From: Manduca sexta
Taxonomy: Eukaryota; Arthropoda; Insecta; Lepidoptera; Sphingidae
Reading direction: 5' to 3'
Length of the DNA stretch: 64,000 nucleotides
Assembly: GCF_014839805.1 (NCBI RefSeq)
Contig: NC_051117.1
Span: forward strand, 1,426,001-1,490,000
A program made the translations under genes and the position numbers. Within the stretch, counting starts at the first letter, position 1, and every line of letters starts with the position of its first letter. Under the pieces are notes generated by a model. It had not been told where the DNA came from. It saw nothing but the letters and a program-made list of their open reading frames with translations, and did not search any database. Positions 45,662 through 56,631 of this stretch are shown piece by piece.

Positions 45662-46405
45662 TCTATATATATAAAAATGAATTGCTGTTCGTTAGTCTCG
45701 CTAAAACTCGAGAACGGCTGAACGGATTTATCTTATCTTGGTCTTGAATTATTCGTGGAGGTCTAGGGAAGGTTTAAAAGGTGAGAAAAATTCGAATAAT
45801 TGCCGGGAAAATCCTCAAAACAGTATTTTTCTATTTCCCATACAAACGTTTTCTAAATAAAATGGAGAGTCAATTAGTAATTTATTACCGCGGCATAAAG
45901 TTCAAATTCGCGTGCGCGTTGGAGGATCTAATATCGCGTTCTGAAACTCAACAAAAGTGAAAGTGAATCGCGAACGCGACAAAATTGCATAGTCTCAAAA
46001 TACATAGTACATAAATAGTGGTCGGCTTCGAGAAACTCAATTTTAGCTAACTTCAGTTGTTAATATAATATATAACTCAAAGGTGACTGACAGTAATATA
46101 TCAAGGAACAGCCCAAACCATTGGACGGATCGGGCTAAGGCTTTACATGCATAAAGCTACTATGACGTAGGCATCCCCTAAGAAAGGATTTTGATAAATT
46201 CTACCCTTAAGGGGATAAAATAGGGGATGAAAGTTTGTATAAATGTTCTTAGATTTTCGACTGATTGAACTGAAATTATAGATTGAGGATAAAATTAGTT
46301 TGAACCTATAAGTACCGGGAAAATATGTAGCAAGACTTTTATCAAACAGTGGAATTTTATCCTGGAAAACACCTTCACGCGGGCGAAGCCGCGAGCAAAA
46401 GCTAG
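45662..46405 (+). mobile_element. Non-autonomous Helitron (744 bp)
   Basis: 5' TCTATATATATAAAAATGAATTGCTG preceded by A; 3' CACGCGGGCGAAGCCGCGAGCAAAAGCTAG followed by T. The 3' hairpin CGCGG/CCGCG lies about 10 nt before CTAG. Insertion in AT without duplication fits Helitron rolling-circle transposition. No coding capacity. It lies about 3.4 kb downstream of secreted-protein gene 1. Confidence 0.85.
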
Positions 46406-46739
46406 TATAAGAATATTTTTTGCGAATTTTGTTGATATAATAATTTTTCCGCGATCTTTATCTTATTATTTTTTACGGATCATATTTTAAAATATCAATT
46501 GCAAATAAAACTATAATAAACTTTTTTTAAACTACTGTAAAGAGTTGTTCTTCAACAAAAGTGTCATAATATTAAATATATAATTATAAAAAAGGATAAA
46601 ATAACTTGGCGGCGATTATTTAATACGACCATATATATTTATTTTACATACTTTACTTTATAAACTTTGTTTACTGGTAAATTACTAGTAGGTCTCTCGT
46701 ATGCCCGAGGCCGTCCGAAAAGATGTCCATTTCTACCAC
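46406..46739. other. Noncoding, AT-rich
   Basis: Nothing recognised. Confidence 0.4.
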
Positions 46740-46960
46740 CGAGCAGCAGTTCACGCACTGTTGTGTACCTATTTGAAGGACATTGTAGCTTAACTATTGA
46801 GTATTATGAAACTTACCATCTTATTAGGGTGACGAGCGTAGTGGAGTACCACGCAATACTTTGCAATTTAAAGTTTTGTGTTGTTATGTTTATAGGCGGT
46901 TTAATCGTTTACCATCAGGCCAGCATGCTTGTATCCTCATTTAATGCAACAAGAAAAACT
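46740..46960 (-). repeat. Repeat family C, diverged
   Basis: GGGTGACGAGCGTAGTGGAGTACCACGCAATACTTTGCAATTTAAAG...TTTATAGGCGGTTTAATCGTTTACCATCAGGCCAGC, the same order as 48410-48620. Confidence 0.6.
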
Positions 46961-47252
46961 CATCACAACTTGATATAGCATGGAAAGAAAAAACAAACAT
47001 GGCGGCACTAATGCAGTCTCTCACACATAAACACATACGCATTACTCACACATGCAAACGTGCGAGATTTCTTTTCATCTAAGGCCGAGGCGGACCCCCA
47101 AGCGGAAGGTAGTTTTATTATAAACACATTCTTCACTGAACTGCATTTCATCCGAACCCTTTTAATTTCCGGAGTGTGGGAACATCGCGAATATTTGTGC
47201 ATATGACTGGTGTGGCGATAATAATTATACCCTAGAACCTAAGGGATTAGGT

Positions 47253-47551
47253 CAGGGATGGCGAACCTTTATTGGTTAATGTGCCATTATTTATATACAA
47301 AAGGGCCTGTAGCGTGCCATCTAGGACTGGTTTTATCTATCCAAGTGCCCCGTTTTAGGGCCTTTATTATGACTGAACTATATTGTTTTTTTTTTTTGTT
47401 GGGACTCGATAACGTTGCTTCACTGCACCCGATGTTAAGCGAAGTGAAGCCAAAAGAAATATATATACCATGTTTGGCTTATTACTCGCGTGCCCGAATT
47501 GTTTTGTCACGTGGCACCTCTGGCACGCGTGCTATTAGTTCACCATCCCTG
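47253..47551. mobile_element. hAT-like MITE with an internal insertion
   Basis: Ends CAGGGATGGCGAACC (47253-47267) and, at 47537-47551, AGTTCACCATCCCTG are terminal inverted repeats. Flanking octamers GATTAGGT (47245-47252) and GCTTAGAT (47552-47559) match 6 of 8, fitting the 8-bp hAT duplication. Interior GTGCCAT/GGCACGCGTGC arms continue the symmetry. About 47385-47455 is a piece of repeat family E. Confidence 0.75.
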
Positions 47552-47559
47552 GCTTAGAT

Positions 47560-48409
47560 CATGCGTCATATTCTTGCAAGGGACTCTCACAGATATGTGT
47601 AAAATATTCTAAAAAATGCTGCAGAAATATACAAAGCAGTGTTTGGATAATACACAAAACTTGTACTCAATAAAATTAACAGGTTCCGCACAGCGCCGCC
47701 TTAGTCAGGTGCTCATAATATGACACAATATTACTTCATACCAATGTTAAAAAAACTTTCTGCTACGTTGTGATTTTAGACATTTATTTTTATATCTTAC
47801 GGTAAAGGAATTCGTCTATTAGAGTTTACTGTGGGCTGCTGGCTTGAATGAATTAATGAAACACTTTATTGTATACACCAAATACAGAAATATTAATACA
47901 ATTATTACAATATAAAAAAAAATGCACCAGTAAGCGAAAAGGCTAGCTAGCTATATGTTGGCTTTATATAACTTATTGCTAATGAATACAGACTTACGGT
48001 AGACAGGAGTTCGTCTATTGGAGTTGGGCTACAGACGTTTTAAAAGGTATTGCAAGCGAATGTAGATTTACATTAGACGTAATTATACGTCGTGTTGATT
48101 TTAAAGGAAAACGATTACGTTAGTAAGCGTTGCTGGTCAAAAGTTTTAAGGCGTATGCTTCCTAATTCCTTAGTGGTTAATGAGAGCGTTGGTTCATGAA
48201 ACATCAAATATCTGATTCCCACATAGAGCACAAAATCATCAGTTATAGAACTTGGCAGAATACAAACTAATATGATTTACTTCATTATGAAATTTGTGCC
48301 TGAAACAGCAGTATTATCTATCACATGAGTCGGAAAACGGCAATAATTATGATTTTACCTACCATTGGAAGATAAAATCATTCTGGATTTACGTAGACAC
48401 TTGAATTAC
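47560..48409. other. Noncoding
   Basis: GAGTTCGTCTATTGGAGTT / GAATTCGTCTATTAGAGTT occur about 200 bp apart (47810 and 48006), a weak local repeat. No gene. Confidence 0.4.
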
Positions 48410-48620
48410 ATTGTAGCCAGTGTACCTACTGGACATAATAAGACTTAACATCTCACGTCTCAGGATGGCGAGCGCAGTGGAATACCAAACAATTTGTAAA
48501 TATAAAGTGTTGGATGGTGTTTCTACTGTTTATGGGCGGTCGTATCGCTTACTATCAGGCGAACGGCAAACTCGTGTCGTCATACAAAGCAATAAAAACA
48601 ATCTTATAGTAAGTACAGTG
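48410..48620 (-). repeat. Repeat family C, near full length
   Basis: TAGCCAGTGTACCTACTGGACATAATAAGACTTAACATCTCACGTCTCAGGATGGCGAGCGCAGTGGAATACC ... GGGCGGTCGTATCGCTTACTATCAGGCGAACGGCAAACTCG: reverse complement of 35220-35400. Confidence 0.8.
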
Positions 48621-49519
48621 TAGTTTTTCTTTCTTCCGTTTATTTCATTGTACTAAAATATATAGAACCCAACATAAAAGAATCATCAATATTCTAGTTG
48701 ATATTGAAGAGTTCCTTCTACTTCTTCGATGTCAAAAATGAATACTAATGAAATTAAAATGGGGTCCAAATTCCAACAAACATTTACGTCGGACTACGGA
48801 ATAACCAATTATCGCTGAACATACATAAAAATATGGTGAATAGATATCCTGATTACTTTGAAGAAGATTAATAAATACGAAAGTTAATGTCTAGAATTTT
48901 GTTAAAATTATCGCCGAAATCCCTATTTTGGATGATATTTGGTACACATAGACAATGGCCTGGATTAATATGGAGATATATTAATGGAAAATTTGCAGGG
49001 AGAGGTCTCGGACCCGCAAGCAAGATATAATGGGAGCACACTATTTATTTTGACTGCTTTGGTGGCGTAGTTGACAGTGAAGGAACAGAGAGCGCACCTG
49101 TGTATTGCAAACACACTTGTGCACTTTAATATCTCCTGTATGCCTGATCTCCGTTAAGATTAGTCGCCGTGGCCGAAATTCGGCTAGGAGGGGATCAATA
49201 GGGCCATTGACATAAAAACGGATTTACAAAAAGAAGTTTCCATTTAAATTAGTTCAGTTTAGTCCATAATCGTGTTTACCAACCGCAGACTACAAATTAT
49301 ATTGGTTTCCAACCAAATCCTTTTCTGAAATTGTTACTTATTGACTAAGAAAACTATCGTCAATTTTTTATTAAGAAAATATTGCCGATAAAGTGATGTT
49401 TAATGAAAATTACGGGTACAGTCGAATATAAAAGTGAGTTATGAGAATACTAATATACAAAGTCGTAGTGTTTGGCAGGTCTTTCGTATGCGTACACCAC
49501 GGGACTACCGCAATATCTA
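48621..49519. other. Repeat-like noncoding; tRNA-like scrap at 49060-49195
   Basis: GGTGGCGTAGTTGACAGTG, GCGCACCTGTGTATTGCAAACACACTTGTGCACTTTAATATCTCC and GCCGTGGCCGAAATTCGGCTAGGAGG resemble a lepidopteran SINE-type sequence; single copy in this window. Confidence 0.5.
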
Positions 49520-49735
49520 TTTTTAGTGGTAAGATATATTTTATATCTCTATGGATAGCGACCACCGTACACAAAGTGTAAAAACCCGCCATAGTGACCC
49601 ACGTAGGCGTCGCGTTCCGGGATCAGACTGTGTATATTCGGTTCCAACAGGCCGGCATAATTGTATCGATTGCCGAGGGGTAATCAGCGCTCGTCAGTCG
49701 ACATTCTATTGGACCTCAGCCCACTTATTTACGGT
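49520..49735 (+). repeat. Repeat family B, near full length
   Basis: GATAGCGACCACCGTACACAAAGTG, CCGCCATAGTGACCCACGTAGGCGTCGCGTTCCGGGATCAG, CAACAGGCCGGCATAATTGTATCGATTGCCGAGGGG, CAGTCGACATTCTATTGGACC. Confidence 0.8.
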
Positions 49736-50544
49736 AGACTTAGGCTACTACTTAACTACTTAGGCTACTTATGTATGTTATGTTTTGTGATGCTAAATAA
49801 TAAATAATGAGATTGTCGATTGGTATTCATAGCGAAAATAATACGTACAATAAAAAGCCACATTTCCTACAATCTACAAATATAAAAGAAAAAAAAACGG
49901 CTGTTTTTTACAACTCTTAAAACACTGCGTAGGTTTTGATGAATTTTAGCATACCGATGTACCAAGTCCTGGATTACCATATAGGATATTATTCGGAATA
50001 ATTGAATATTCATCCTTATTGCCAAATAATCTGACCCTCGAGCACCATATACTGATAAAAAATCTGCAATACGCCCGTTCCACCGAAGCGTACCTCATTA
50101 GCTGTTATTTCTTGGGAATGTCGACATGATTAGACCCACATTACATAATAATATATAATGATATTTTTTATCAGCGGGGACTCCAGACGTTGAGAAACCT
50201 TGTTATCTGTTTATCCATGTGACAAATGTTCTTGTATATTTAATTTTTATAGCATTTGTATGTAAACAAATGTCCTTATCAATACTTCACTAGCTTGGAT
50301 GTAAAATACTTTTTAACTTTGATCTCGTTGGCGTGGTTCGCTCCTTATCATTTCATGACATGGCAAAAAATGTATACCTCTGCCTACACCTTCAGGGATA
50401 AAGGCGCTTTGTGTTTTTATTTTAATATATTTGTATTTAATTTATATTAATACTTCACATTCATCTCCGAATGAGACAACACAAATAAACATGAAATAAT
50501 ACAAATCTGTTTACATTTTAGACGAATTCAACAAAAATATATAC
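49736..50544. other. Noncoding; SINE2 3' scrap near 50335-50410
   Basis: CTCCTTATCATTTCATGAC...CCTCTGCCTACACCTTCAGGGATAAAGGC resembles the SINE2 3' end. Otherwise unrecognised. Confidence 0.45.
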
Positions 50545-51100
50545 ATGATTTATTGTAACTTATTACAAAAGACCCTTACACCAGCCACTGCAACTCCTGT
50601 GCAGGATCAACAGCACGCAAATACTAAGATGAAACCCGGAGTGACTGGAAGCACTAACCTATTTGATTACCCCCCCCCCCCCCCGCGCAAATCTTATGCG
50701 CTCGGTCTCCACACCGAATGCACGCCCATGCACGGGGAGATGTTTGCTGCGGCTCTAGGCACACAGTTAAGTGTGGTATACTACATGGTTACCAATTCAT
50801 ATTGAGGCCTATGAGGGCTCGCGAACATTTCCTGGCCTTTCTCCCCTCTTCCCATCCAAAAAGTCTTCATTAACGTTCCCCCATACTTCATTCCCTAGAT
50901 ATCCCCTTCCAACTTTCCTCCAGGGCCCTGCAGTCGCTAAGACGGGGGATTCCGATACCCCATTCATATGATTCTCCCGGTGTTAACTGCTGGTTCTGAT
51001 ACAAAAACGAAAAGACTATTGGTTCTCCTTCGAAGAACCTAACCTACCTGATCCCTTACGAAGTCTAAGCTATCCTGATCCCCAAATCTAAGAGAGAAGT
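50545..51100. repeat. GC-rich repeat-like block with a C15 run
   Basis: C homopolymer at 50670-50684, then GCGCTCGGTCTCCACACCG and GGGGAGATGTTTGCTGCGGCTCTAGGCACA. It looks like a relic of a larger element; class unknown. Short frames here have no support. Confidence 0.35.
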
Positions 51101-51746
51101 AGAGTTGGACGTATACTGGGCGACCTGTAGCCAGCGAACTGATCGCTGACCACAGAAAGCGTGCAATTTCAATATAAAAAGTTTTATAATAACTAATATA
51201 CAAAAAATAACAATCGATACGTTGATTTGTTCCTTTAATGAAATAAAAAAATAAATTACTTAGTATTTGTGATGTTAAGTGAGTGTTTTAATGAGTTTTT
51301 TTGGTCTAATTCAATTGGAAATTTACTCCTCGACATCATATGTACTTCTCAATGGTTAACCGTACACTATATACATTAAAAAAGTCAATTAATCTATTCA
51401 AAATAAATCTAAAATATTTAAAACTTAATACTTCATTTCCATAAATTAACATTAGAAACTATATCACACTACCGTAAAAAATAACAACAATAAAATAAAA
51501 AAAATAATTTAATTCAAATTTATTCAATAATTATTAAGTGTAGTAATATATGACAATAAATAACTATCGACCTCGCATTCAGCTAAAAACTTATAAAAAC
51601 TTATATAATCAATAACAAAAATACATTACAAAACAATAATTAAATAAGAATTACGCCACGCTACAAAATTAACTCCCGCAAAAGTTCAAAACAATTAAAC
51701 ATAATTGGGATTCCTCTAAGAATTATCAAAGTACCACCACACATTG
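51101..51746. other. Noncoding, AT-rich, upstream of secreted-protein gene 2
   Basis: No repeat or gene recognised. Confidence 0.4.
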
Positions 51747-51860
51747 TGACGTCCAGAGCCACGCAAGTACTGATAACGGCGGGGAAATGATTCACTGCGC
51801 ATATATAAGAGTGTGTCGGATCCACCACTTCATTCGAGCGCTGCATCTCAAGACGTCAAC
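51747..51860 (+). promoter_or_regulatory. Promoter and leader of secreted-protein gene 2
   Basis: TGACGTCCAGAG 51747-51758, TGATAA 51771-51776, TGATTCA 51788-51794, TATATAA 51802-51808, initiator TTCATTCG (A at 51832, 30 bp from TATA), ACGTCAAC directly before ATG 51861. Leader 29 nt, the same as gene 1. In-frame upstream codons back to 51813 would precede the inferred start site. Confidence 0.75.
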
Positions 51861-52295
51861 ATGTATAAGACATTGATCCTCGTCGTCCTGGTTGCGGTGG
51901 TGCGTGCTGACGAGCCGGAAGCACCGTGTCTTTGCGCTGAAGGCGACGCCTCAGTGTGGAAGTTCCTGCAGTCGCTATCCATCGACGTCCCAGAGGAAGA
52001 GAGAGGCATTTACGCCGTATTCCCAGGGGAATTGTCTCCTTTAGCCGAGTGTAACTGCGAAAGCGAGAGAAGGAAGCGTAAGGTGTATCCCGAGGACGCG
52101 AAGGTGGAGGCGCCAGAAGCCTCGCCGGTGGAAGATAAAACTCCAGCAGAAGTCGACACACCTGCCGAGGCCGAATCAGAGGGTAATGATGATGAGAAAG
52201 TGCGTGAGAGGAAATCTTTGAAGCGAGGCACGTGCCCTGACGGCAGAGTGTTGTTTGGACGGGTTTGCGTTGAGATAGACAGCCTTGATTACTGA
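51861..52295 (+). CDS. Small secreted cysteine-containing protein 2 (paralog of 41854-42252)
   Basis: 145 aa, single exon, signal peptide about residues 1-16 (MYKTLILVVLVAVVRA). Six cysteines at 23, 25, 64, 66, 126 and 137 match gene 1 in arrangement: CLC, CNC and a C-X10-C pair in a G.CP.G..LF...CV motif. Core W33-K-F-L, LSIDV, ER..YAV, P55-G-E-L-S-P-L. Furin-type site R70-R-K-R73. Between this site and KSLKR (119-123) is an acidic Pro/Ala/Glu-rich, probably disordered linker, longer than in gene 1. Ends D-Y like gene 1. Codon choice is GC-richer than in gene 1, so the paralogs have diverged. Family not recognised; secretion and proteolytic processing are inferences from sequence. Confidence 0.87.
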   Translation: MYKTLILVVLVAVVRADEPEAPCLCAEGDASVWKFLQSLSIDVPEEERGIYAVFPGELSPLAECNCESERRKRKVYPEDAKVEAPEASPVEDKTPAEVDTPAEAESEGNDDEKVRERKSLKRGTCPDGRVLFGRVCVEIDSLDY

Positions 52296-52625
52296 AGTGT
52301 TACCTCTGGATAGATTGTGAGTTTAGTTTTCGAGACTGCCATAGCATACATTCAGTGGTTAGCATGCAATTTCGTGCTGTCCGCATTACCCATCTTTGCA
52401 TACCAATTGGGTAAAGTATTATTATTCGTAATTCTCATTAATTTAAGTTATTATTTATTAAATAGGTTAATTATGAAACGGTATTATTTCTTGTGAAATG
52501 TTTAGTAGTGCTTGACAGTTTATATAAATTGAAACTAGTCTTGTATGTATGTAAATTATTTATAAGTTGCGTGATTGTGCCGTGCTACCAAATATAATAA
52601 TTTTAAGAATGTATGACTATTATTT
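52296..52625 (+). terminator. 3' UTR of secreted-protein gene 2
   Basis: No canonical AATAAA close by; AATATA/AATAAT variants near 52591-52601 are candidates. Holds the 18-nt word at 52407-52424 shared with gene 1 and a CTAGTCTT word near 52537. Confidence 0.6.
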
Positions 52626-53589
52626 CACCTTTTATTGATTACCATACAAGTATTATTAACTTCATACACAATTGTCATTTACATCAAACTCCATGCATTG
52701 TTACACAGCATATATTTAATTCAACAGCTTTGAAAAACTCTCTTAAAATTACTAATCAATGACTCACAAATAATCAAATTAAGAATTCAACAATCAACAT
52801 TCCATTCAACAAAAACTCATTATAAAAAACAAACAATTTAATACAGCTAATAAACCCTAATTCCATTATTTTAGTAATGACACTAAATGTATGTACTCCA
52901 ATAAACAAGGAGTGTATTTCAATTAACTAATTACCTTTATAAGGCCAATTATTAGTGTTATATTTTTAATATCAATTACAAATGTGTACCAAGGTGTCCT
53001 ATATATATCTCTGACTACTAAAGTTACTTATATATTTATAACTATTGGTTTGACGATGAAGGAAAACGTACAAATCTGCATACTGGAGAGTCCCCTATAA
53101 GGATTTTCAATACAATAAATATTTATTTTTATTCAAATATATTTTGTGCACTAACTTTTAGCTAGTTTCTCGCGTTACAAGACAGACAACTTACACTATT
53201 AACTACAAATTGTTTATTATTAACTACATTTCGTCGGGATTATTTAGTGTTCCCAGAATACTTAAGTTAAAGGCAGTGTTCGCAGCCAAAGGGAGAGCTA
53301 ACTTTGTTTTTAGAAGATATCTATTTGAATTTTATAATACATATAAGAAAAATTAACCATTATATTTCTATAATATATTATCTTTACTTTGATTGTTACA
53401 ACATTTTTATTATGAGGATATTGTTATATTAATGTCGTTATGAAAATGCCACTAACATTGTTGATTCCAAGCATCTCCTACTAAAGTACATATCCTATTA
53501 ATTTGCAACCAACACTACTAAATACACAACTAAATTTGATAGTTTACATACACACAATCAAACTTTTTACCGCTCATCTCGAGCACCCA
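52626..53589. other. Noncoding, AT-rich
   Basis: A short SINE1-like phrase near 53053-53100 (GATGAAGGAAAACGTACAAATCTGCATACTGGAGAG). Nothing else. Confidence 0.4.
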
Positions 53590-53594
53590 CTTTA

Positions 53595-53768
53595 CATGTA
53601 CCTACATTCTTTTCTATGATGTGATAGGGGGTGAATCATCACCATATCGGACCCAAATTCTTCGGGCTGATATTGAGCAGAAAAAGGCAATATCACTGCC
53701 CGACCTGGAGATGGAACCTGACACCTGATCACTACAGTTACTACACCGAAGCAGTTTTTACACAGAGT
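53595..53768 (-). repeat. SINE2, reverse, diverged
   Basis: The minus strand gives CTTCGGTGTAGTAACTGTAGTG, GGTTCCATCTCCAGGTCGGGCAGTGATATTG, TCAGCCCGAAGAATTTGGGTCCGATATGGTGATG, CCCCCTATCACATCAT, the SINE2 order. Confidence 0.7.
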
Positions 53769-54464
53769 TACAGCAAATAGTCTGCAAATTTTTTCCGACA
53801 CAAAACGTTTTCTTTACATACTTGAAAGCAATCAGTTTTGTCTACTTGTGACGTCTATATAAAAACCTAAGCTACTTGAAACCTTGATACAACAGTAATA
53901 TCCTGTGGGCTTCTACCCCAATATCTTTGTGAGTTATGAAAGTCAACCATGAGGAGAGTGGCTTGCATGCCTCGGCATTCAATTGTAAAGAAATAGATGG
54001 TTTAAGGCCTACACTATATGAACAATTATGGGATCAAACAATGTTCTGGAAGGCGAAACTGTAAACTTGCCTGACCTACCTTAAAGCATAGTATTCCCTT
54101 CGTAATTACCTCTAGGGTGGCTAGCACGATTAAGAGATTTCGACATCAGGCGAAAACCCCATGAGTCATGCCTATGATTCAATAACAATATGGCGCAAGA
54201 TTTTTACATATTTTATTGATACTTAGAACGAATCAGACGAAATATCAGTTTAGGTATTTGGGTTATTCAAGTTTACCTGATAGGAAGCGAAATGGGGTCC
54301 AGAAGTGTTGATTGTTGACTATATACAGGTGGGTTTTAAGATGGGGCAGGTAGGGCTGCTACCTTAACTGATAAAAATACAAGAAAAATTTCTTTGGTAA
54401 CTATCCATAATTTTATAAGACTGCGGATCTGTATTCACAGATTTTAAAATATAAGTATGTACAT
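53769..54464. other. Noncoding
   Basis: No recognised gene or repeat. Confidence 0.4.
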
Positions 54465-54625
54465 TGAAATTAAACTAATTTTCCGGATTCTATCGCGGTT
54501 TTTTGTTTTTTATTTTTCTCCCGACGTTTCGAAGACTTTGCAGCCTTCATGGTCACGGGGGGGACTCATGTAACTCATGGACTCAGTCACTTTAATTTCA
54601 ATGTCTAACATTCGCGTAAATATAA
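54465..54625 (+). repeat. Dispersed repeat family F, copy 2
   Basis: TTTTCCGGATTCTATCGCGGTTTTTTG...TTCTCCCGACGTTTCGAAGACTTTGCAGCCTTCATGGTCACGGGG, then CTAACATTCGCGTAAATATAAG. Confidence 0.8.
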
Positions 54626-55011
54626 GAAATCATTATATAAGTATGTACAGTCGGCAAAAAAATTGTCAATTCATAAAAACTGTTTTTGATGCCAATGGAT
54701 CCTGTTTCTTCTAAGGATCAAAAGACTATATAAGACCATTAAAGTTTGGAGTACTCTTTAGGTCAGAAATTGCAAAAATCTTTCTCCATACATTCTGCAA
54801 CAACTATGCCGATCTCTTTGAAATTATTTAGCACAAAGGGATTGACTTGCAATATATGACTAAATGTCTATTTTTCTACCTCTCTTGGTAGTTTTAGTGG
54901 TGACGCTATCACCATGCCAGTTCTGTCCATTCCGGGCATTACACGCGTTTTTTTAATACGATAACTCAAACTATTGTCAATCGCTCGAATTGAGAAACCC
55001 ATTGTAGTGGA
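54626..55011. other. Noncoding
   Basis: No recognised gene. It precedes a candidate promoter. Confidence 0.4.
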
Positions 55012-55120
55012 TATAAAAGGTGAACATCCCTATCTTAGTCCAAATACACAACTACAAAACCAACGGGTTACAACTTAAATAGTAATTTAATCAAAATTGA
55101 AAATTAATCAAAACTGAAGT
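55012..55120 (+). promoter_or_regulatory. Candidate TATA promoter with untranslated first exon and splice donor
   Basis: TATAAAAG at 55012-55019; TTAGTC near 55036-55041 as possible start about 25-30 bp downstream; then a leader of about 75 nt with no ATG ending at GAA|GTGAGT (donor 55119). The layout fits a gene with a noncoding first exon. No downstream coding exon found in the window, so unproven. Confidence 0.3.
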
Positions 55121-55746
55121 GAGTAAAAACGTTTATTTAAATATCACGAGTTTTTGAAATACAAACGGTACTTACGTAAGATATATTGCAGGAGTAATCC
55201 ATAAACATATTTGCTTAAAGTCTAAATTGAATAAAAGGTATCAAAAATAATAAGAAAAGTGATAATTCTATTCGAAAATTACGCTTTTAAGTCCCTTCAC
55301 CGAGACAACGACTTTAAGCAATTCGTTCCATATTTGACGACGCGAGTTACTAGCATCCAAAGATTTACGAATAATTTCTTAATAAATAAATAATAAAATT
55401 AACAACCAAAATGTACATTATTGAATTGTCTATCTAATAGTGTTGGTTACAAATTAAAATGATGTATACATTCAGAGGAAATGTCGGAATCAACACTTTT
55501 AATGACAAATTTAACGAAGTAATATTATTAAATTTGAAACAACTAAAGTAAAGGTAACATATTGCAGAAATATGATGATTATATTTTTCCACATTAACAA
55601 TTTCGAATAGATAGCTTTGATTAAATCAGTGCGTTGTTTTCCTGGGGCTTCAGTCTTAATGATAAGCAACATTTTGTTCTTAGAAAACATTTGCAAAAAC
55701 ATATTTTGATACAACCGTTTTTTTTTTTAATAACTTTTACTAAGTT
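55121..55746. other. Noncoding, AT-rich
   Basis: Nothing recognised. Confidence 0.4.
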
Positions 55747-55760
55747 ATTACCTACAATTA

Positions 55761-56076
55761 AATAATAATACTAGCCCTGTATTATATACTTGCCCACTGC
55801 TTAGCACGGGCCTCCTCTACTACTGAGAGGGATTAGGCCTTAGTCCACCACGCTGGCCTAGTGCGGATTGGTAGACTTCACACACCTTCGAAATTTCTAT
55901 AGAGAACTTCTCATATGTGCAGGTTTCCTCACGATGTATTTTCCTTCACCGTTAAAGCGAACGATAAATTCACAAAGAATACACACATGATTTTAGAAAA
56001 CTCAGAGGTGTGTGCTCTTGGGATTTGAACCTGCGGACATTCGTCTTGGCAGTCCGTTCCACACCCAACTAGACTA
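55761..56076 (-). mobile_element. SINE1, near full length, perfect 14-bp TSD
   Basis: ATTACCTACAATTA flanks it exactly at 55747-55760 and 56077-56090. Reverse orientation, tRNA-like head at right, AATAATAAT tail at left. The intact TSD suggests a recent insertion. Confidence 0.95.
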
Positions 56077-56090
56077 ATTACCTACAATTA

Positions 56091-56630
56091 GTGACAACGA
56101 AATTTTCAAGTTCAAGTTCAAATATCGGAAACATAAACCGGGTTTTAAGTTTAAATCATCGTCCGATTTTCCCGCCTTTAGAATGACAAAATGGAATTAA
56201 CAGAATTTCACGAACACAACATTAAAATACAAATTAAATAACCACATTCGCGGTTATTGGAATAATATGAAATACATCACACCTTTATCCGTAAAAGGGT
56301 AAACCAGGTCAACCACTGATAGCCATGAGTGTTCTAACTCATAATGTGAATGGCTGAACCAACTACCATATCCAACTTATATTCAGAACTTTGAGCTAAT
56401 ACTAGGCATAGAAATCCAACATGGGCGACGTTAGGGAAATGCAATGAGGTGCACGAGTACTCTCCTGTTTGGAACAAATCACAAAACAAATAAGTCACAG
56501 AAGGACAATGAGAGCTATGGACCACAAAGGTTATATTATAGTTTAGCATATACAAATACCCGCGTGAATTGAATAAAAAGCTTTTTTTTATGATATTATG
56601 TAGTACCTACTTATAGTGTGTAGATGCAAA
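56091..56630. other. Noncoding
   Basis: Nothing recognised. Confidence 0.4.
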
Positions 56631-56631
56631 G

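Noticed and set aside
46667..46978. 103-codon frame
   Set aside because: Much of it lies in a diverged family C repeat; no independent protein signal.
51813..51860. 16-codon N-terminal extension of secreted protein 2
   Set aside because: It spans the predicted initiator and has no counterpart in the paralog; ATG 51861 begins the signal peptide.
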